Under the pieces are notes generated by a model. It was not told the origin of the DNA, ran no database searches, and was given only the letters and a program-made list of their open reading frames with translations. From positions 2,798,001 through 2,862,000 of the forward strand of contig CP064980.1 in assembly GCA_016699535.1 (NCBI GenBank): 64,000 nucleotides of DNA, given 5' to 3'. The translations under genes were made by a program, and so were the position numbers. The stretch is from Myxococcales bacterium (GTDB lineage Bacteria > Myxococcota_A > Polyangia > Polyangiales > GCA-016699535). How positions within the stretch are numbered: the first letter of the stretch is position 1; the number at the start of each line of letters is the position of its first letter. Of this stretch, positions 30,601-40,189 are shown piece after piece.

Positions 30601-32699
30601 CACTTTTCGGCTTTTCCGTACTCTCCCAACTCGATGAGCAGAGCACTGTAGACCATCGCTCGCTCAGTACCTTCGTCGGCGAGCACAGCAAGAGCTTTTC
30701 CCATGAGTTCGGCGGCAATCAGTTTTGCGTTGTCTTCTTGTGCTTTGAGGAAGCCTTTGTCCAAATAAATCTCGATCTGTCGAAGGTCGCAGCTATGCAC
30801 AGCTAAACTAGCTTTTTGAAACTCGTGTCCGCTTTGTTGGGCAAAGATTTCAAGGAGCGCTAAGGCAGCCTTTTTCGTTTCGTCTAAAGGCGCGTACCTT
30901 AAGACAAGCCTTGCCCAGTGCGCATCGTTTAGCTGAAGCGCACCGCCTTGGATTTTCAAAATGCCGTGATGGCCAAGCTCGCTTTCAAGCCGGCTCCGAA
31001 GAGTCTCCTCGCTTGCTACCCTAAGATACGCGCACATGACTGCCGTTGGGATTTTCGATCCCGTTAGCGCTAGAGCCAAAACAGCTTTCCTTCCGAGCTC
31101 ACTAACCTGCAAAAACTTCTTCTGGATGCGCTCTTTATCCTGCTCACCCAACTCAAGACCATAAACATCGCGTGCGGCGATATCTGGGTTTTTGTAAATC
31201 TGCTCTAGAACACCAACCACCATGCCGGGCACACCGTTGGTGCGAGCAGCTACGGCTTCTGACAACGCTTCATCCTCGCGATCGAAGCATCGATTCAGTA
31301 GCGCCTGAATCTGCACGACGCTAAGAGACTCAAGTTCTATTTCACGATCAAAAACAAAAGAGTTTTGAAGGCGCTCAGTGCGAGCCGAAGTCGCAACCAA
31401 AAAGCCCTTCGACAGAGCTGGCCCGTAGAAAAAAGACCGCAACATTTCCAGAACAAAAGGTTCCAGAGCCAGCACATCATCGATCAGAACGACCACGCTT
31501 TGTTGCGCTACCAAGCGCTCCAAAACATCAACAAGTTCGGCTCCCAATGCAGGGCTTGCCCCACCGCTCCCCGGGGCTCCGCTGTTTCTTTCAGCTTCAT
31601 TTAGAAAACCTCGAGCCTGAAGCAGCAGCGATTCAAGCGAACTAAGGCCACGTTCTTTACCGGCAGAGATCATAAGAACGGTATGAGCGCTCAATTGCAA
31701 ACGCCACTTCAGTTCAGAAAGGAAAGCCGTCTTGCCGCCACCCTTCTCGGCCACGTAAAGGAAACGACGCTGCGCATTGTGACGTGTGCCGCTTTCGTTC
31801 GCGAGACAGTCGAGAAGCTCCTGCACGTCATTATCACGGCCGACATTTTTGGGCGGCAAAAAATCCGTCTTAGCCGATTGGCTCAATCCATGGACCGCCA
31901 TGCTGTTTTCAAGCCCTTTTCCGAGTTCTTTGGGGCTGGGGAAACGCCCATCCGAATCGCTTTGAACGCCTCGGAATGCACACTTCAAAAGTTTTCGTTG
32001 AGTCTCGGTGTTGCACAGCGAAAGCAGCTTCTGCTGCGTTAGCTGCCTTTTTTGATCCAGAATATCTCTCAGCGTCTCAGCCCGAAACAATTGTTTACCA
32101 ATGACCAGCTCAACAAGCATGAGACTTAAGGCATAGACATCGGAGTTTTTGTTTAGCCCCGCCTGCCCCTCAATGACTTCGGGAGGTAGATAGGGAATCG
32201 TGCCACTGATGCCTTCAGTTGGAGTTGTGTGCTCAAAGCGCGAGAGGCCAAAGTCGATCAACCAAGGATGACCTGCATCGTCGATGATAATATTCTCGGG
32301 CTTTAGATCGCCGTGAATGATTCCTGCTTGATGAAGCTCTTGCAGTGGCTTGCAAAGCGCGTGAATCCACGTGCAGGCATCTTCCATGGACACCCTCCTC
32401 TCGGCCAAGGTACTCAGAGGCGTGCCTTTCACGAACTCCCGCGTAAAAAACACCTTTGCGTTTTTCTGACGCTCATCGCGCAGGAAGCCAAAATCAAAGA
32501 CCCTGCCTACCCCAGAAATAGACAGATGAGAGAGCAATGAAAACTCCGAGGCGATTGCCGCTACCTGCTCATGATTCAGCTGTGGACAGGTTTTCAGCGC
32601 AACATTGTGTCCGAGCACTTTGTCATAGGCCACGCAGACCAGGCCGCCGGAACCTTCTCCGAGTTCATTGCGAAAACTGTAGCGTGGCGGCAAATCCAT
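27647..32699 (-). CDS. Ser/Thr kinase - AAA ATPase - TPR - GAF - sigma54 activator hybrid (broken)
   Basis: One reconstructed protein of about 1683 residues. Kinase (10-260): Gly loop GEGSGG, Lys36, catalytic loop HGDLKPEN (HGD, not HRD), DFG at 149-151. STAND-like AAA with KGGGKT (319-324) and VVVLIDD. TPR region to about 1130. GAF domain. Sigma54 AAA+ with GESGTGKE, GAFTGA and LFLDEVGDM. Fis-type HTH at the end (AAAARDLGMPRRTFYRRL). Breaks: 29793-29796 (one base missing), 28558-28562 (one extra), an in-frame TAG at 28227-28229, and 27757-27761 (one extra); domain order and length are otherwise continuous. If the breaks are real, only the kinase-AAA-TPR part (29769-32699) is made. A sigma54-type promoter lies upstream. 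Confidence 0.75.
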
Positions 32700-32752
32700 T
32701 ACTTGGATCCTAGCACAACAACGGCACAGCGTGGCACGACACGGCGACTAAG

Positions 32753-32779
32753 TGGCACATGATGGCAAAACATGTGCCA
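32753..32779. repeat. Inverted repeat between kinase genes
   Basis: Perfect 9-base arms TGGCACATG (32753-32761) and CATGTGCCA (32771-32779) flank a 9-base spacer. Further TGGCAC-like words lie nearby at about 32731-32736. The right arm contains the -24 box of the candidate sigma54 promoter, so the dyad may be either an operator or a chance product of two facing TGGCAC words. Confidence 0.45.
32763..32779 (-). promoter_or_regulatory. Candidate sigma54 promoter of the kinase-sigma54 hybrid gene
   Basis: Read on the minus strand from 32779, TGGCAC-ATGTT-TTGC matches the -24/-12 consensus TGGCAC-N5-TTGC exactly, with GG and GC ten bases apart. Transcription would start near 32753, about 54 bases before the ATG at 32699. 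As the gene encodes a sigma54 activator with GAFTGA, autoregulation is a natural hypothesis. Confidence 0.6.
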
Positions 32780-32873
32780 TGTTGCCCAAAATTTGGAAAG
32801 AAACACTGCCAAAACGCGCCATATTTCATGGCTCACTTAATTTTGTCCATGTAATTTCCGGACAATGTTCTTC

Positions 32874-34070
32874 CTAGCTCTCTGGATCACGGTCTTTATC
32901 GCCCCTCGCTTCGCCGAGATCCACCGATAAGGCGTCGTAAGGGAATCGATTGGACCGCTCGGTACGCTCTTTAACTGCGAGCGGACGCGACGAGGCCGAA
33001 CCTAAGGGAGACGATAGCAACTTGATGTCTTCCAAAAGCGACTCATCATCAAAACTCTGTATCGATTCGCTCCCACTACCAGATCCCGTGCCATCGCCAA
33101 AACCATCAAGGATCTGTCCAGGAGCAAGCTTCTCGAAGCGAGTATCGTCGTCAGGAAGCCATTCAGAGACGCTTTTTAAAAAGCGCGACACTCTCACCGG
33201 CGTTACAACGTAACCCTTCTTAGCCGCGAATTCCTCGAGCTGGTCTGCGAGCAGGCGTGCGTGCTGCGTGCGCTTCATCCGCTCGCGCTCTAAGGAAGCC
33301 ATCAAAATCGCCTCAAGGTCAGGGTCGAAATTAGCCACACGTTCACTGGGCCGCGGAGCATCCTGTTCGACTACGGCGGTCATGACTTCCAAATCAGTAC
33401 CAGGAAACAAACGCGTATGCGTCGCAAGCTCAAATAAAACGACGCCTAAAGCAAACACATCGGCTCGCCTGTCAAGGCGCCGGCCTTGAATTTGCTCAGG
33501 AGGCATATAGGCATAGGTACCCGTTACGACGCCAGACTGAGTACCGGTGCCCTCGCTTGTTTGGGCCACTCCAAAATCAAGAACCTTGAGATGACCATGT
33601 CGCCCCAACATTAAATTTTGAGGCGTGACGTCGCGATGAACGATGCCACTTGCCCCTCCCAAAACACTGCCATTTTCGTGAGCAAAATGCAGCGCATCCG
33701 CTGCCTGAATCACGACAGAAAGCGCCGATTCCAAAGGCAGAGCCTTTTGTTGCTGATGTAAGACATCTACAAGCTCGGCCACGCTAAAACCCCGGACACG
33801 TTCCATCACCATGTACCACTGGCCATCTGCGATTCCGAAATCGTAGACCTGAGGGATGCCTGGGTGGTCCAACGAAGCTAGAAGTTGTGCTTCGTTTTTG
33901 AAAAGTTGGAGCACACGTTTGTCGTCGGCAAGGTGGCGAAAAAGTCGCTTTACGATGACCTCTTTCTTAAAGCCCGAACGACCGCGCTGCAGGGCAATGA
34001 AAATTTCGGCCATCCCCCCCATGGCAACTTTGCGTAGCAACTCGTAACGGCCAAAATGCTTCACTTGCAT
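32874..34070 (-). CDS. Hanks-type serine/threonine protein kinase
   Basis: About 398 residues, cytoplasmic. The start at 34070 (MQVKHFGRYELL) puts the kinase fold at the very N-terminus; an upstream in-frame codon adds 12 residues only. Gly loop VAMGGMAEIF, Lys in VIVKRL, catalytic loop VHRDVTPQN, DFGVAQ and the activation/P+1 segment GTYAYMPPEQ are all intact, so it should be active. The C-terminal 110 residues are acidic and unstructured (GDGTGSGSGSE) with no membrane helix. It lies upstream of the hybrid kinase-activator and in the same direction, but the sigma54-type promoter between them suggests separate control. Confidence 0.9.
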   Translation of the reverse strand: MQVKHFGRYELLRKVAMGGMAEIFIALQRGRSGFKKEVIVKRLFRHLADDKRVLQLFKNEAQLLASLDHPGIPQVYDFGIADGQWYMVMERVRGFSVAELVDVLHQQQKALPLESALSVVIQAADALHFAHENGSVLGGASGIVHRDVTPQNLMLGRHGHLKVLDFGVAQTSEGTGTQSGVVTGTYAYMPPEQIQGRRLDRRADVFALGVVLFELATHTRLFPGTDLEVMTAVVEQDAPRPSERVANFDPDLEAILMASLERERMKRTQHARLLADQLEEFAAKKGYVVTPVRVSRFLKSVSEWLPDDDTRFEKLAPGQILDGFGDGTGSGSGSESIQSFDDESLLEDIKLLSSPLGSASSRPLAVKERTERSNRFPYDALSVDLGEARGDKDRDPES

Positions 34071-34225
34071 AACTACAGGGTACTTGCCCCCGCACTGTTT
34101 TGACAAGCTCTACGCAGTATCACCACCACACTACAGCGCACATGATCCAGGCCGCCAACCCAGCCATCACCACGCTTGTCCCTTCAGCACTTTGCAATCA
34201 CAACGCGAGCGCGTAGCATTGCGAG

Positions 34226-35077
34226 GTGTCTGGTTTTTTGAACAAAAGCTTTATCATTACGGGCGCTGCCGGCGGAATCGGCTCGCAACTAAGCCTGGAG
34301 CTTGCAAAACAAGGCGCTTGCTTGACGCTCATCGACTTAGGGACAGATCGTTATGGTGATCGCCCCAACCCCAGTGCAGTGCAGGCGCTTGCTCGCCAAA
34401 TCAACAAAACAGGTGGCAGAGCCGTTGCTCATGCTTACGATGTTTGCGATGAGCGTTTGCGCCACGAGGCGTTTTCACAGAATCAAGCGCATTTCGGAAC
34501 AACAGACGGCGTCATCTTTTGTGCGGGGATCGCACAGGAGCGTAACGTAGCCCATCTTCAAAGCAGCCATCTAGACGCGATGCTTCGAGTAAACCTTAGA
34601 GCGCCAATCGATTGGACCTTGGCGTATTTGGAGCATTGCAAAAGCCATGAACAGCAAGGTAAAGTCGTGCTTCTTACGTCTAGCGTTTTTTGGCGAGGGC
34701 CAACGAATGAAAGTCACGGTTGCGCAGCTGCCGCTGGCTTGAACGCTTTTGTCCGGAGCGCAGCGCCTGGACTCGCTCGTCACGGTGTTCTGTTGAACGC
34801 AATTGCGCCAACAGCGTACACACCGGCTATGGCTGAGCACCCAAACCCTGCCTTGCGCCCGAGCCAAAATCTAAGCACAGCTTCCGTAGCGCGTGCTATT
34901 TTGTTTTTTCTCAGCGACGCTGCTGCTGAAATAAACGGTGAGATTCTTGGCGTCACGGGCAACCGATTGTACGGCTTCCGCATGCTTCAAAACAAAGGAG
35001 TGCTTTGCCGCGAAGAAGGACTCGCTGACGAGCAATATTCAGCAAAGGTGTTTGATGCGCTCAACTCAAGCGCCTAG
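34226..35077 (+). CDS. Short-chain dehydrogenase-like protein lacking YxxxK
   Basis: A 283-residue SDR-fold protein starting at GTG: cofactor motif TGAAGGIGSQ (13-22), Asp ending the second strand (IDLG), CAG at the NAG position and the active-site Ser region LLTSSVF. Where family members have YxxxK followed by AGL, this protein reads GCAAAAGL, so both catalytic Tyr and Lys appear absent. It is probably not a conventional dehydrogenase, or uses other residues. A downstream small gene on the opposite strand overlaps its last 12 bases. The frame is intact, so a simple indel cannot explain the missing motif. Confidence 0.75.
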   Translation: MSGFLNKSFIITGAAGGIGSQLSLELAKQGACLTLIDLGTDRYGDRPNPSAVQALARQINKTGGRAVAHAYDVCDERLRHEAFSQNQAHFGTTDGVIFCAGIAQERNVAHLQSSHLDAMLRVNLRAPIDWTLAYLEHCKSHEQQGKVVLLTSSVFWRGPTNESHGCAAAAGLNAFVRSAAPGLARHGVLLNAIAPTAYTPAMAEHPNPALRPSQNLSTASVARAILFFLSDAAAEINGEILGVTGNRLYGFRMLQNKGVLCREEGLADEQYSAKVFDALNSSA

Positions 35078-35230
35078 ATCAATAATGACAACTCCTCGGT
35101 CACTATCGTCTTTAGGCTTTTCGCGCTCACGAGGCATAGGCAACGGCAACTCCAAAACCCTTTCCAGGGGTTTTGACCGTTCTTTTTCTTCGCGTTGTCT
35201 GATTTGGTCGATAATAAATGGGGGAAGCAT
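35066..35230 (-). CDS. Small conserved-looking acidic/basic protein (54 aa)
   Basis: Reads MLPPFIIDQIRQREE, then Lys/Arg/Glu-rich sequence, a Leu-Pro-Leu-Pro patch, and ends DRGVVIIDLGA. The pattern MLPPFII(D/E)QIR...RGVVIIDL is one I associate with small unnamed proteins annotated in Myxococcota-type genomes; I cannot verify this here. No membrane segment or known domain. Its stop lies inside the last codons of the SDR gene opposite. Function unknown. Confidence 0.6.
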   Translation of the reverse strand: MLPPFIIDQIRQREEKERSKPLERVLELPLPMPREREKPKDDSDRGVVIIDLGA

Positions 35231-35303
35231 TTTCTAGCCTCGTATTTCTAAGTATATCGTCTGGGCCTATTCTTCGCCAAAATCTTTCTCACCTATTATT
35301 AAG

Positions 35304-35309
35304 TATAAT
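35304..35309 (+). promoter_or_regulatory. Possible -10 box upstream of rsmA
   Basis: A perfect TATAAT lies 105 bases upstream of the rsmA ATG in an A+T-rich gap, but the expected -35 position (AATCTT) is poor. A small hairpin (GTAGGA...TCCTAC at about 35334-35350) lies between it and the gene. Weak evidence. Confidence 0.25.
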
Positions 35310-35414
35310 GCAGCTTTCGCAGTTGCCAAGGCGTAGGATGCTCTCCTACAAGCAGTCTATCGGAATTATTGATCTTAAGCATACTATGTTCAGTGAGACT
35401 GGAAAGGCTTTTAC

Positions 35415-36278
35415 ATGTTGCGCTGGAGAGATCCACGAAAAGTCCTTCGCGAATTCAATTTAGAACCCAGCAAGCGTTTGTCGCAAAATTTCTTAGTCTC
35501 TCCGCATATCGTCGAAGGGATCGCGGCGCTCGTCGCCAAAGAGCCCAACATGAACGTGGTCGAATTTGGCCCTGGCTTAGGAACACTGACGCGAGCCTTG
35601 CTTAATCGCAAATGTTGCGTGCTCGCGATTGAAGCTGACCCCAACATGCTCAATGTACTGAGTAAAGAGTTCGAGGGAGAAGAGCAACTTGAAGTTCAAA
35701 GAGGCGACGCAACCGCTGTCGATTATCCAGCCCTTCAGGCACGCTTTGGCGCAGCGCTTCATCTTGCTGGCAACTTGCCATACGCAGTGACGGGACAGAT
35801 TTTTCGTCATTTATGCGAGCACTATACAACGATCTCGCATGCCGTCTTTATGGTGCAAAAAGAAGTGGCCATGCGCCTCAATGCACCAGTCGGAACCAAA
35901 AGCTATGGAGCACTCACGGTCTTCGTCAATAACCTCTTTCACGTTGAATACGCGTTCACAGTTAAGCCAGGCTCCTTTCATCCGCCTCCCAAAGTAACGA
36001 GTGCGGTAATCGAGCTGTGGCCAAGAGACAATGAAGTGGCCAAGGAACACACGATGTTTCGGGCGGTGGTACGCGCCTCGTTCGATGCGCGGCGCAAGAC
36101 CCTTCGAACAGCGCTTCGAGGCAAGTTTCCTCAGTCGGTATCCGCTATCGATGCGGCTCTGGAAGCGTGTCAAATCGACCCTCGCCGACGGGGGGAAACG
36201 CTGAGCGTCGATGAGTTTGCAAAGCTCAGCAGAGCGTTGCAAACCTTTCAAGACAAACCCATTGCAGAATCGTCATAA
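35415..36278 (+). CDS. rsmA: 16S rRNA adenine dimethyltransferase RsmA (KsgA)
   Basis: Dimethylates two adjacent adenosines (A1518/A1519) near the 3' end of 16S rRNA during 30S maturation. 287 residues, normal length: KRLSQNFL at 20-27, the SAM loop VVEFGPGLGTLT (about 48-59), acidic EAD after strand 2, GDA, and the catalytic NLPY at 120-123. The C-terminal helical domain includes PPPKVTSAVI. The frame is intact. It converges with the FNR-like gene, overlapping its last bases. Confidence 0.97.
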   Translation: MLRWRDPRKVLREFNLEPSKRLSQNFLVSPHIVEGIAALVAKEPNMNVVEFGPGLGTLTRALLNRKCCVLAIEADPNMLNVLSKEFEGEEQLEVQRGDATAVDYPALQARFGAALHLAGNLPYAVTGQIFRHLCEHYTTISHAVFMVQKEVAMRLNAPVGTKSYGALTVFVNNLFHVEYAFTVKPGSFHPPPKVTSAVIELWPRDNEVAKEHTMFRAVVRASFDARRKTLRTALRGKFPQSVSAIDAALEACQIDPRRRGETLSVDEFAKLSRALQTFQDKPIAESS

Positions 36279-36979
36279 ACCACCCTGAGTCCAGCCCTCA
36301 AAGCGAAGCGACTTCGCATCAAGACCGTGCTCTAAAACCAAAAGCGATCTCAGCTCATCAACCATATCAAGTGCCCGCATATATAGATTTTAGACCAGCG
36401 GCGTGCTTCAAGCATCTTCGGTAGATGTTTTTGAATACGCCCTTCTAATCCGTTCCAGCTCTTCGCTTCAGAGCTCAGTGTCGGACAGTATTGAAACCCT
36501 CCATGCTTCGACTCGAGCGCTAAAAAATCACTGGCCCAGAGCATGTCGTCCTGGCGTCGGTGTCCGACGAGCAATACGGACTGTCCACCGCAACCGGTGT
36601 CGGAATAGCGATACATGATCATCGAACGCAATGCTGCGACGCCAGTTCCAGTACCCACGAACAAGACCGGGCCGATTTCATCTTCATAAATGAAATCGCC
36701 TTCAGGGCCCAAAACCTCAAGCGTGCTGGCCCTTGGCATCTGCCGTAGTAGATCCTGCGCTGGCCCTTTTTTTACCGCGATATCAAAGGCGCCACGATCT
36801 TTTTCGCCAGGCGCTGTAGCAAGAGAAAACGCGCTGGCCTTGTCAGCAAGGACCGGAGCGATCCACTGACCGGCGCGGTACTCAAAGCTTTCGGGCTGCG
36901 AATCCAAAAAACTGAATAAATCAACGGTTGCGCTAAGGGCTTGCGTAGAGGACAAGGATACTTTTCGGAGCTTTTTCAT
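36273..36979 (-). CDS. FNR-like FAD/NAD(P)-binding oxidoreductase (frame broken)
   Basis: Ferredoxin-reductase-fold protein of about 235 residues. N-terminal FAD barrel (YRAGQWIAPVL, AFSLATAPGE), then the nucleotide-binding half with GTGTGVAALRS and CGH near the end. As given the frame ends early at 36350; one base missing near 36370 (CACTTGAT should encode H-L-D) joins CGHL to DMVDELRSLL and the usual short C-terminus. The start at 36979 (MKKLRKV) is preferred because the upstream extension runs into the divergent Fe-S gene. Divergent, 58 bases apart from the Fe-S oxidoreductase; electron transfer between the two is inference. Confidence 0.8.
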
Positions 36980-37037
36980 CAGTCTTTCTTGGTCTATGCT
37001 GCGCAAACCACGCACAGTGTTATGTGCGGAGTATACC

Positions 37038-38141
37038 ATGCTCGCTAAATTTGCCCGCGATTTCACATACTGCAACTACTGTCCAAAGCTTTGTTCGTAT
37101 AGTTGCCCAGTCTCTACCGTCGAGGGAAACGAAAGTTTGAGCCCCTGGGCCTTGATGCGTAGTGCTGGCCGCGCACTCGAATCGGAAACGCTTCCTTCAG
37201 AAGAGACCCAAGCAGCCTGGTATGCATGCACAGGATGCATGCGTTGCACAGAGCATTGCCGACACGGCAACGCTGTTCCAGCAGCTCTGTACACCGCACG
37301 AGAACAATCATTGAAAAGCAAAGGAGCTCCCAAGCGCATCCTTGCCCTCGTTGATTCCTTCGAAGAGCGGCAACAACAACTCAAAGCACAAGAACAGAAA
37401 AACTTCGGACCTTATACCACAGAGAAAAGTTCCGTGGCCTTTGTCCCTGGGTGTGCATCCGTTCGAAGCAATGTTCAAAATGCTCGCGACAATGCTGAAC
37501 TCGTAGCTTCGCTTTGTGAGCAGCCGCCGCAGATCCTATCCGCTCGATGTTGTGGCTTGCCATTGCTTGAAAGTGGCGACATTGACGGGTTCCGCAAACA
37601 GGCCACTCTTTTCCTCGAGCCTCTCAACAACTTTGGGGTGAGTTATTTCCAAGACCCAAGCTGTCTGCACGCGCTGCTCAAATTGGCGCCCCAGTTCGGT
37701 ATCACGCACCAAAGCAGCTTGCATCACGTAAGCGAACTGTGTTTTGCCAAACTCAACCTCTTCACTTCGCTTGGCACTTCGGCATCGGTGCACTACCATG
37801 ATGCATGCCGACTTAGCCGAGGGCTCGGGATTTTCAACGAGCCGCGTGCGGTCTTATCTAAAATACTGGACCGTCCCGTCAATGAATCGAAACCTATCGG
37901 AGACTCTCACCTTTGCGCTGGGAGTTGTGGCCAATTTCCCGCGAGCCATCCTGATATCCACCAAAAACTAAACAAAGAGCTAATATCCGAACTTGGATTG
38001 CAATCCGGTGAGCAACTCGTTCACTGCTGCCCGAGCACGGTCGCCTCGCTCAACCAGCAAGCTGGCACTACAGTCGCAAGTGACTTTGGCAGCTTTGTGG
38101 CCAAGTCCCTTCGTTACCGAAAAGAACTTGATTTTAGCTAA
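37038..38141 (+). CDS. (Fe-S)-binding oxidoreductase with CCG domains
   Basis: About 367 residues, related to GlpC/HdrD/LutA-type proteins. The N-terminus has two Cys clusters (CNYCPKLCSYSCP and CTGCMRCTEHCRHG) for [4Fe-4S] centres, and the body carries two CCG-type domains (CCGLPLLESGD; HDACRLSRG; CAGSCGQFPASHP) that bind further Fe-S or substrate. The ATG at 37038 follows a GGAG site. Probably the electron-transfer subunit of a membrane-linked or soluble dehydrogenase whose partner may be the divergent FNR-like protein. The substrate cannot be deduced. Confidence 0.85.
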   Translation: MLAKFARDFTYCNYCPKLCSYSCPVSTVEGNESLSPWALMRSAGRALESETLPSEETQAAWYACTGCMRCTEHCRHGNAVPAALYTAREQSLKSKGAPKRILALVDSFEERQQQLKAQEQKNFGPYTTEKSSVAFVPGCASVRSNVQNARDNAELVASLCEQPPQILSARCCGLPLLESGDIDGFRKQATLFLEPLNNFGVSYFQDPSCLHALLKLAPQFGITHQSSLHHVSELCFAKLNLFTSLGTSASVHYHDACRLSRGLGIFNEPRAVLSKILDRPVNESKPIGDSHLCAGSCGQFPASHPDIHQKLNKELISELGLQSGEQLVHCCPSTVASLNQQAGTTVASDFGSFVAKSLRYRKELDFS

Positions 38142-38239
38142 GAAGACAACAATGTTTGATCCCCTGCGCTCGAGCGAGGGATACCAGTGCAGAAAACACG
38201 ACGCAGCTTGCTTTTTTAGCTATTTTTGCGTCATAAACC

Positions 38240-40189
38240 ATGCCGACATCAATGATTAGCCTTTCCTCGAACCATGAATCTTTCCTGTTTTTTTCGAAGC
38301 TGTGCTGGCTCTGCTGTGGACTGGTTCTCTGCCTTGGCCTGATTGCCGGCTGCCCACCCTCTCGAAGCACCATTCGGAACGTACCCGCAGCGAGCAGCGA
38401 AAACCCTGACGCCCAACGTCTCTATGATCTCGCATTACGCAAGGAAAACGAAAACGCTTTCCAAGACGCGTTGCTGCACTATGAGCGCTTCAGCCGCGAC
38501 TACCCAGCCGATCCACTGACTGATCTCGTGGCCCTCGGCACCGGGCGCAGTCTTCTTGCGCTGGGAAACTACGAAAGTGCAAATCAGAAATTTCAATCAA
38601 TCAGCGAGGGCACGGCGCCTTCCATGCAAGAAGTCGCCAATGTTTATTTAGTGATTTCTTCGCTCTATATCTCTTACGATTCTGCTGTTTTGGAGAAATT
38701 GCGCAGCTATCTTGGCCGCATTGCCGATGCGCGTTTAGCCAACACCCTTGAAAAAGCATTGATTGACGGCTCTGAGCGCGAAAAAGATCTTTCGCTGCGC
38801 ATGAAAGTACTTTCAGAGCTCGCCGAGCAGGGCCGCAGCATGCAGCGCTCGGTTGCACGAAGCCTCATTACGGAAACGGCGAGCAGCCTTAGCGAGGCTC
38901 AACTCGCAGAACTTGAAAACGAACTTGAAGTTGGTAGCCTCGCGTGGGTCGCAGTTTCAGCTCAAAAGTTAAAGCATGAACAAGACTCCGGCGAGCATGA
39001 TGCGGCAAAGCAAACCGCCAAAGCGCTCGAGCCTTACCAGGCCTTGCTTTCTGAAAGCGAAACCGCGCTAGTCCGTAGCCTAATCATCCCTCAGCCTGTC
39101 GAAGCTTTTCGTATTGGGGCATTGCTACCACTCAGCGGACGCATGAAGCTTGTTGGACAAAGCGCTTTGCGTGGACTGAACATTGCCCTAGAAGGACACC
39201 ACACTGAGCTAATCGTACGGGACACGGAAGCAAACCCTACGAAAACCGTGGATTTGCTCGAGAAGCTTGTCTATGATGACAAAGTCATTGCCGTGATTGG
39301 GCCCATGACGACACAAAGCGCGCTAGCCGCTGCGAAAAAGGCTGAGCAACTAGGCGTTCCCTTAATGAGCCTGGTTCCAACGACTGACATCGCAGAAAAG
39401 AATCGAACAACCTTGCGTATTATGCCCAGCCCAGAGGGCGAAATTGCTTCTTTGTTAGCCTATGCGCGCTACCAGGGAGATGCGCGCTTTGCAATCTTGT
39501 ACCCTGATACTCGCTATGGACAGGCGATGCACCACCAATTTGCTCAGAGCCTGGATGTCCATGGCGGCACACTGGTCGCTGCGATTCCGTATCCTGACTC
39601 GGAAACCAACTTCCGCGACTATGTCGAGGCTATCAAGAAGAAACGAGTTGACGCTCTTTTTATCCCCGACGCATCGAAACGCATCGCTCTCATCGCGCCT
39701 ACACTCGCCGCAGCCGGGCTGTGGACCTCAACGGACAACGCAACTTCTGCCATTACTTTGCTCATCCCACATATTGGCTATGCGCCATCTTTATCCCAGC
39801 TCGTCGGGCGGTACTTACAAGGCGCAATTTTTTCGATTCCCTTTGCAGTTGCAGACCAACATCCATCTGCCTTGCAATATGATTTTGTCCAAAACTTCTC
39901 GGAGCGCTACGGAAGTGTTCCTGATTTGTTTTCAGCTTATGCTTTTGATGCGCTACGGCTTATTCACACAGCAGTATCGCGATGAGCAACCAGCCACCAA
40001 GCCCTTTTGGAAAGCTTAGAAGGCAAACTTGAGATACCAACAATTTGCGCCTCGCCTGGCTTCGACACCCATCGAAACCCTTTGCGCGAAACACGGTTGT
40101 TTACACTAAAAGACAGCGAACTTAATGCGATTACCTCGTTTAACGAGCCAGCACTACAGCAACAACGATCGCAGCAACAAGTGCAATAG
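38240..40189 (+). CDS. LpoA-like lipoprotein: TPR plus periplasmic-binding fold (in-frame TGA)
   Basis: Envelope lipoprotein (LIAGC, Cys38) with an N-terminal helical TPR-like region (about 50-270) and a C-terminal periplasmic-binding (Leu/Ile/Val-binding, type 1) fold: FRIGALLPLSGRMKLVGQSAL, VIAVIGPMTTQSALAAAK, FAILYPDTRYGQAMHHQF, VDALFIPD. This architecture resembles LpoA, the activator of penicillin-binding proteins. An in-frame TGA at 39983-39985 truncates it at 581 residues; the same frame continues with LLESLEGKLEIPT and a family-like tail to 40189, so TGA probably replaces CGA (Arg) or GGA (Gly). The last 50 bases overlap the kinase gene on the other strand. Confidence 0.7.

Noticed and set aside
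32753..32767. Second, plus-strand sigma54 promoter in the dyad
   Set aside because: TGGCACATGATGGCA has the GG and GC elements one base too close, and no plus-strand gene follows.
39983..39985. TGA read as Gly or selenocysteine in the LpoA-like gene
   Set aside because: TGA ends many normal genes in the window (ndk, pyrE, nuoG), no SECIS-like hairpin stands out behind it, and the family has no Cys/Sec at this place.
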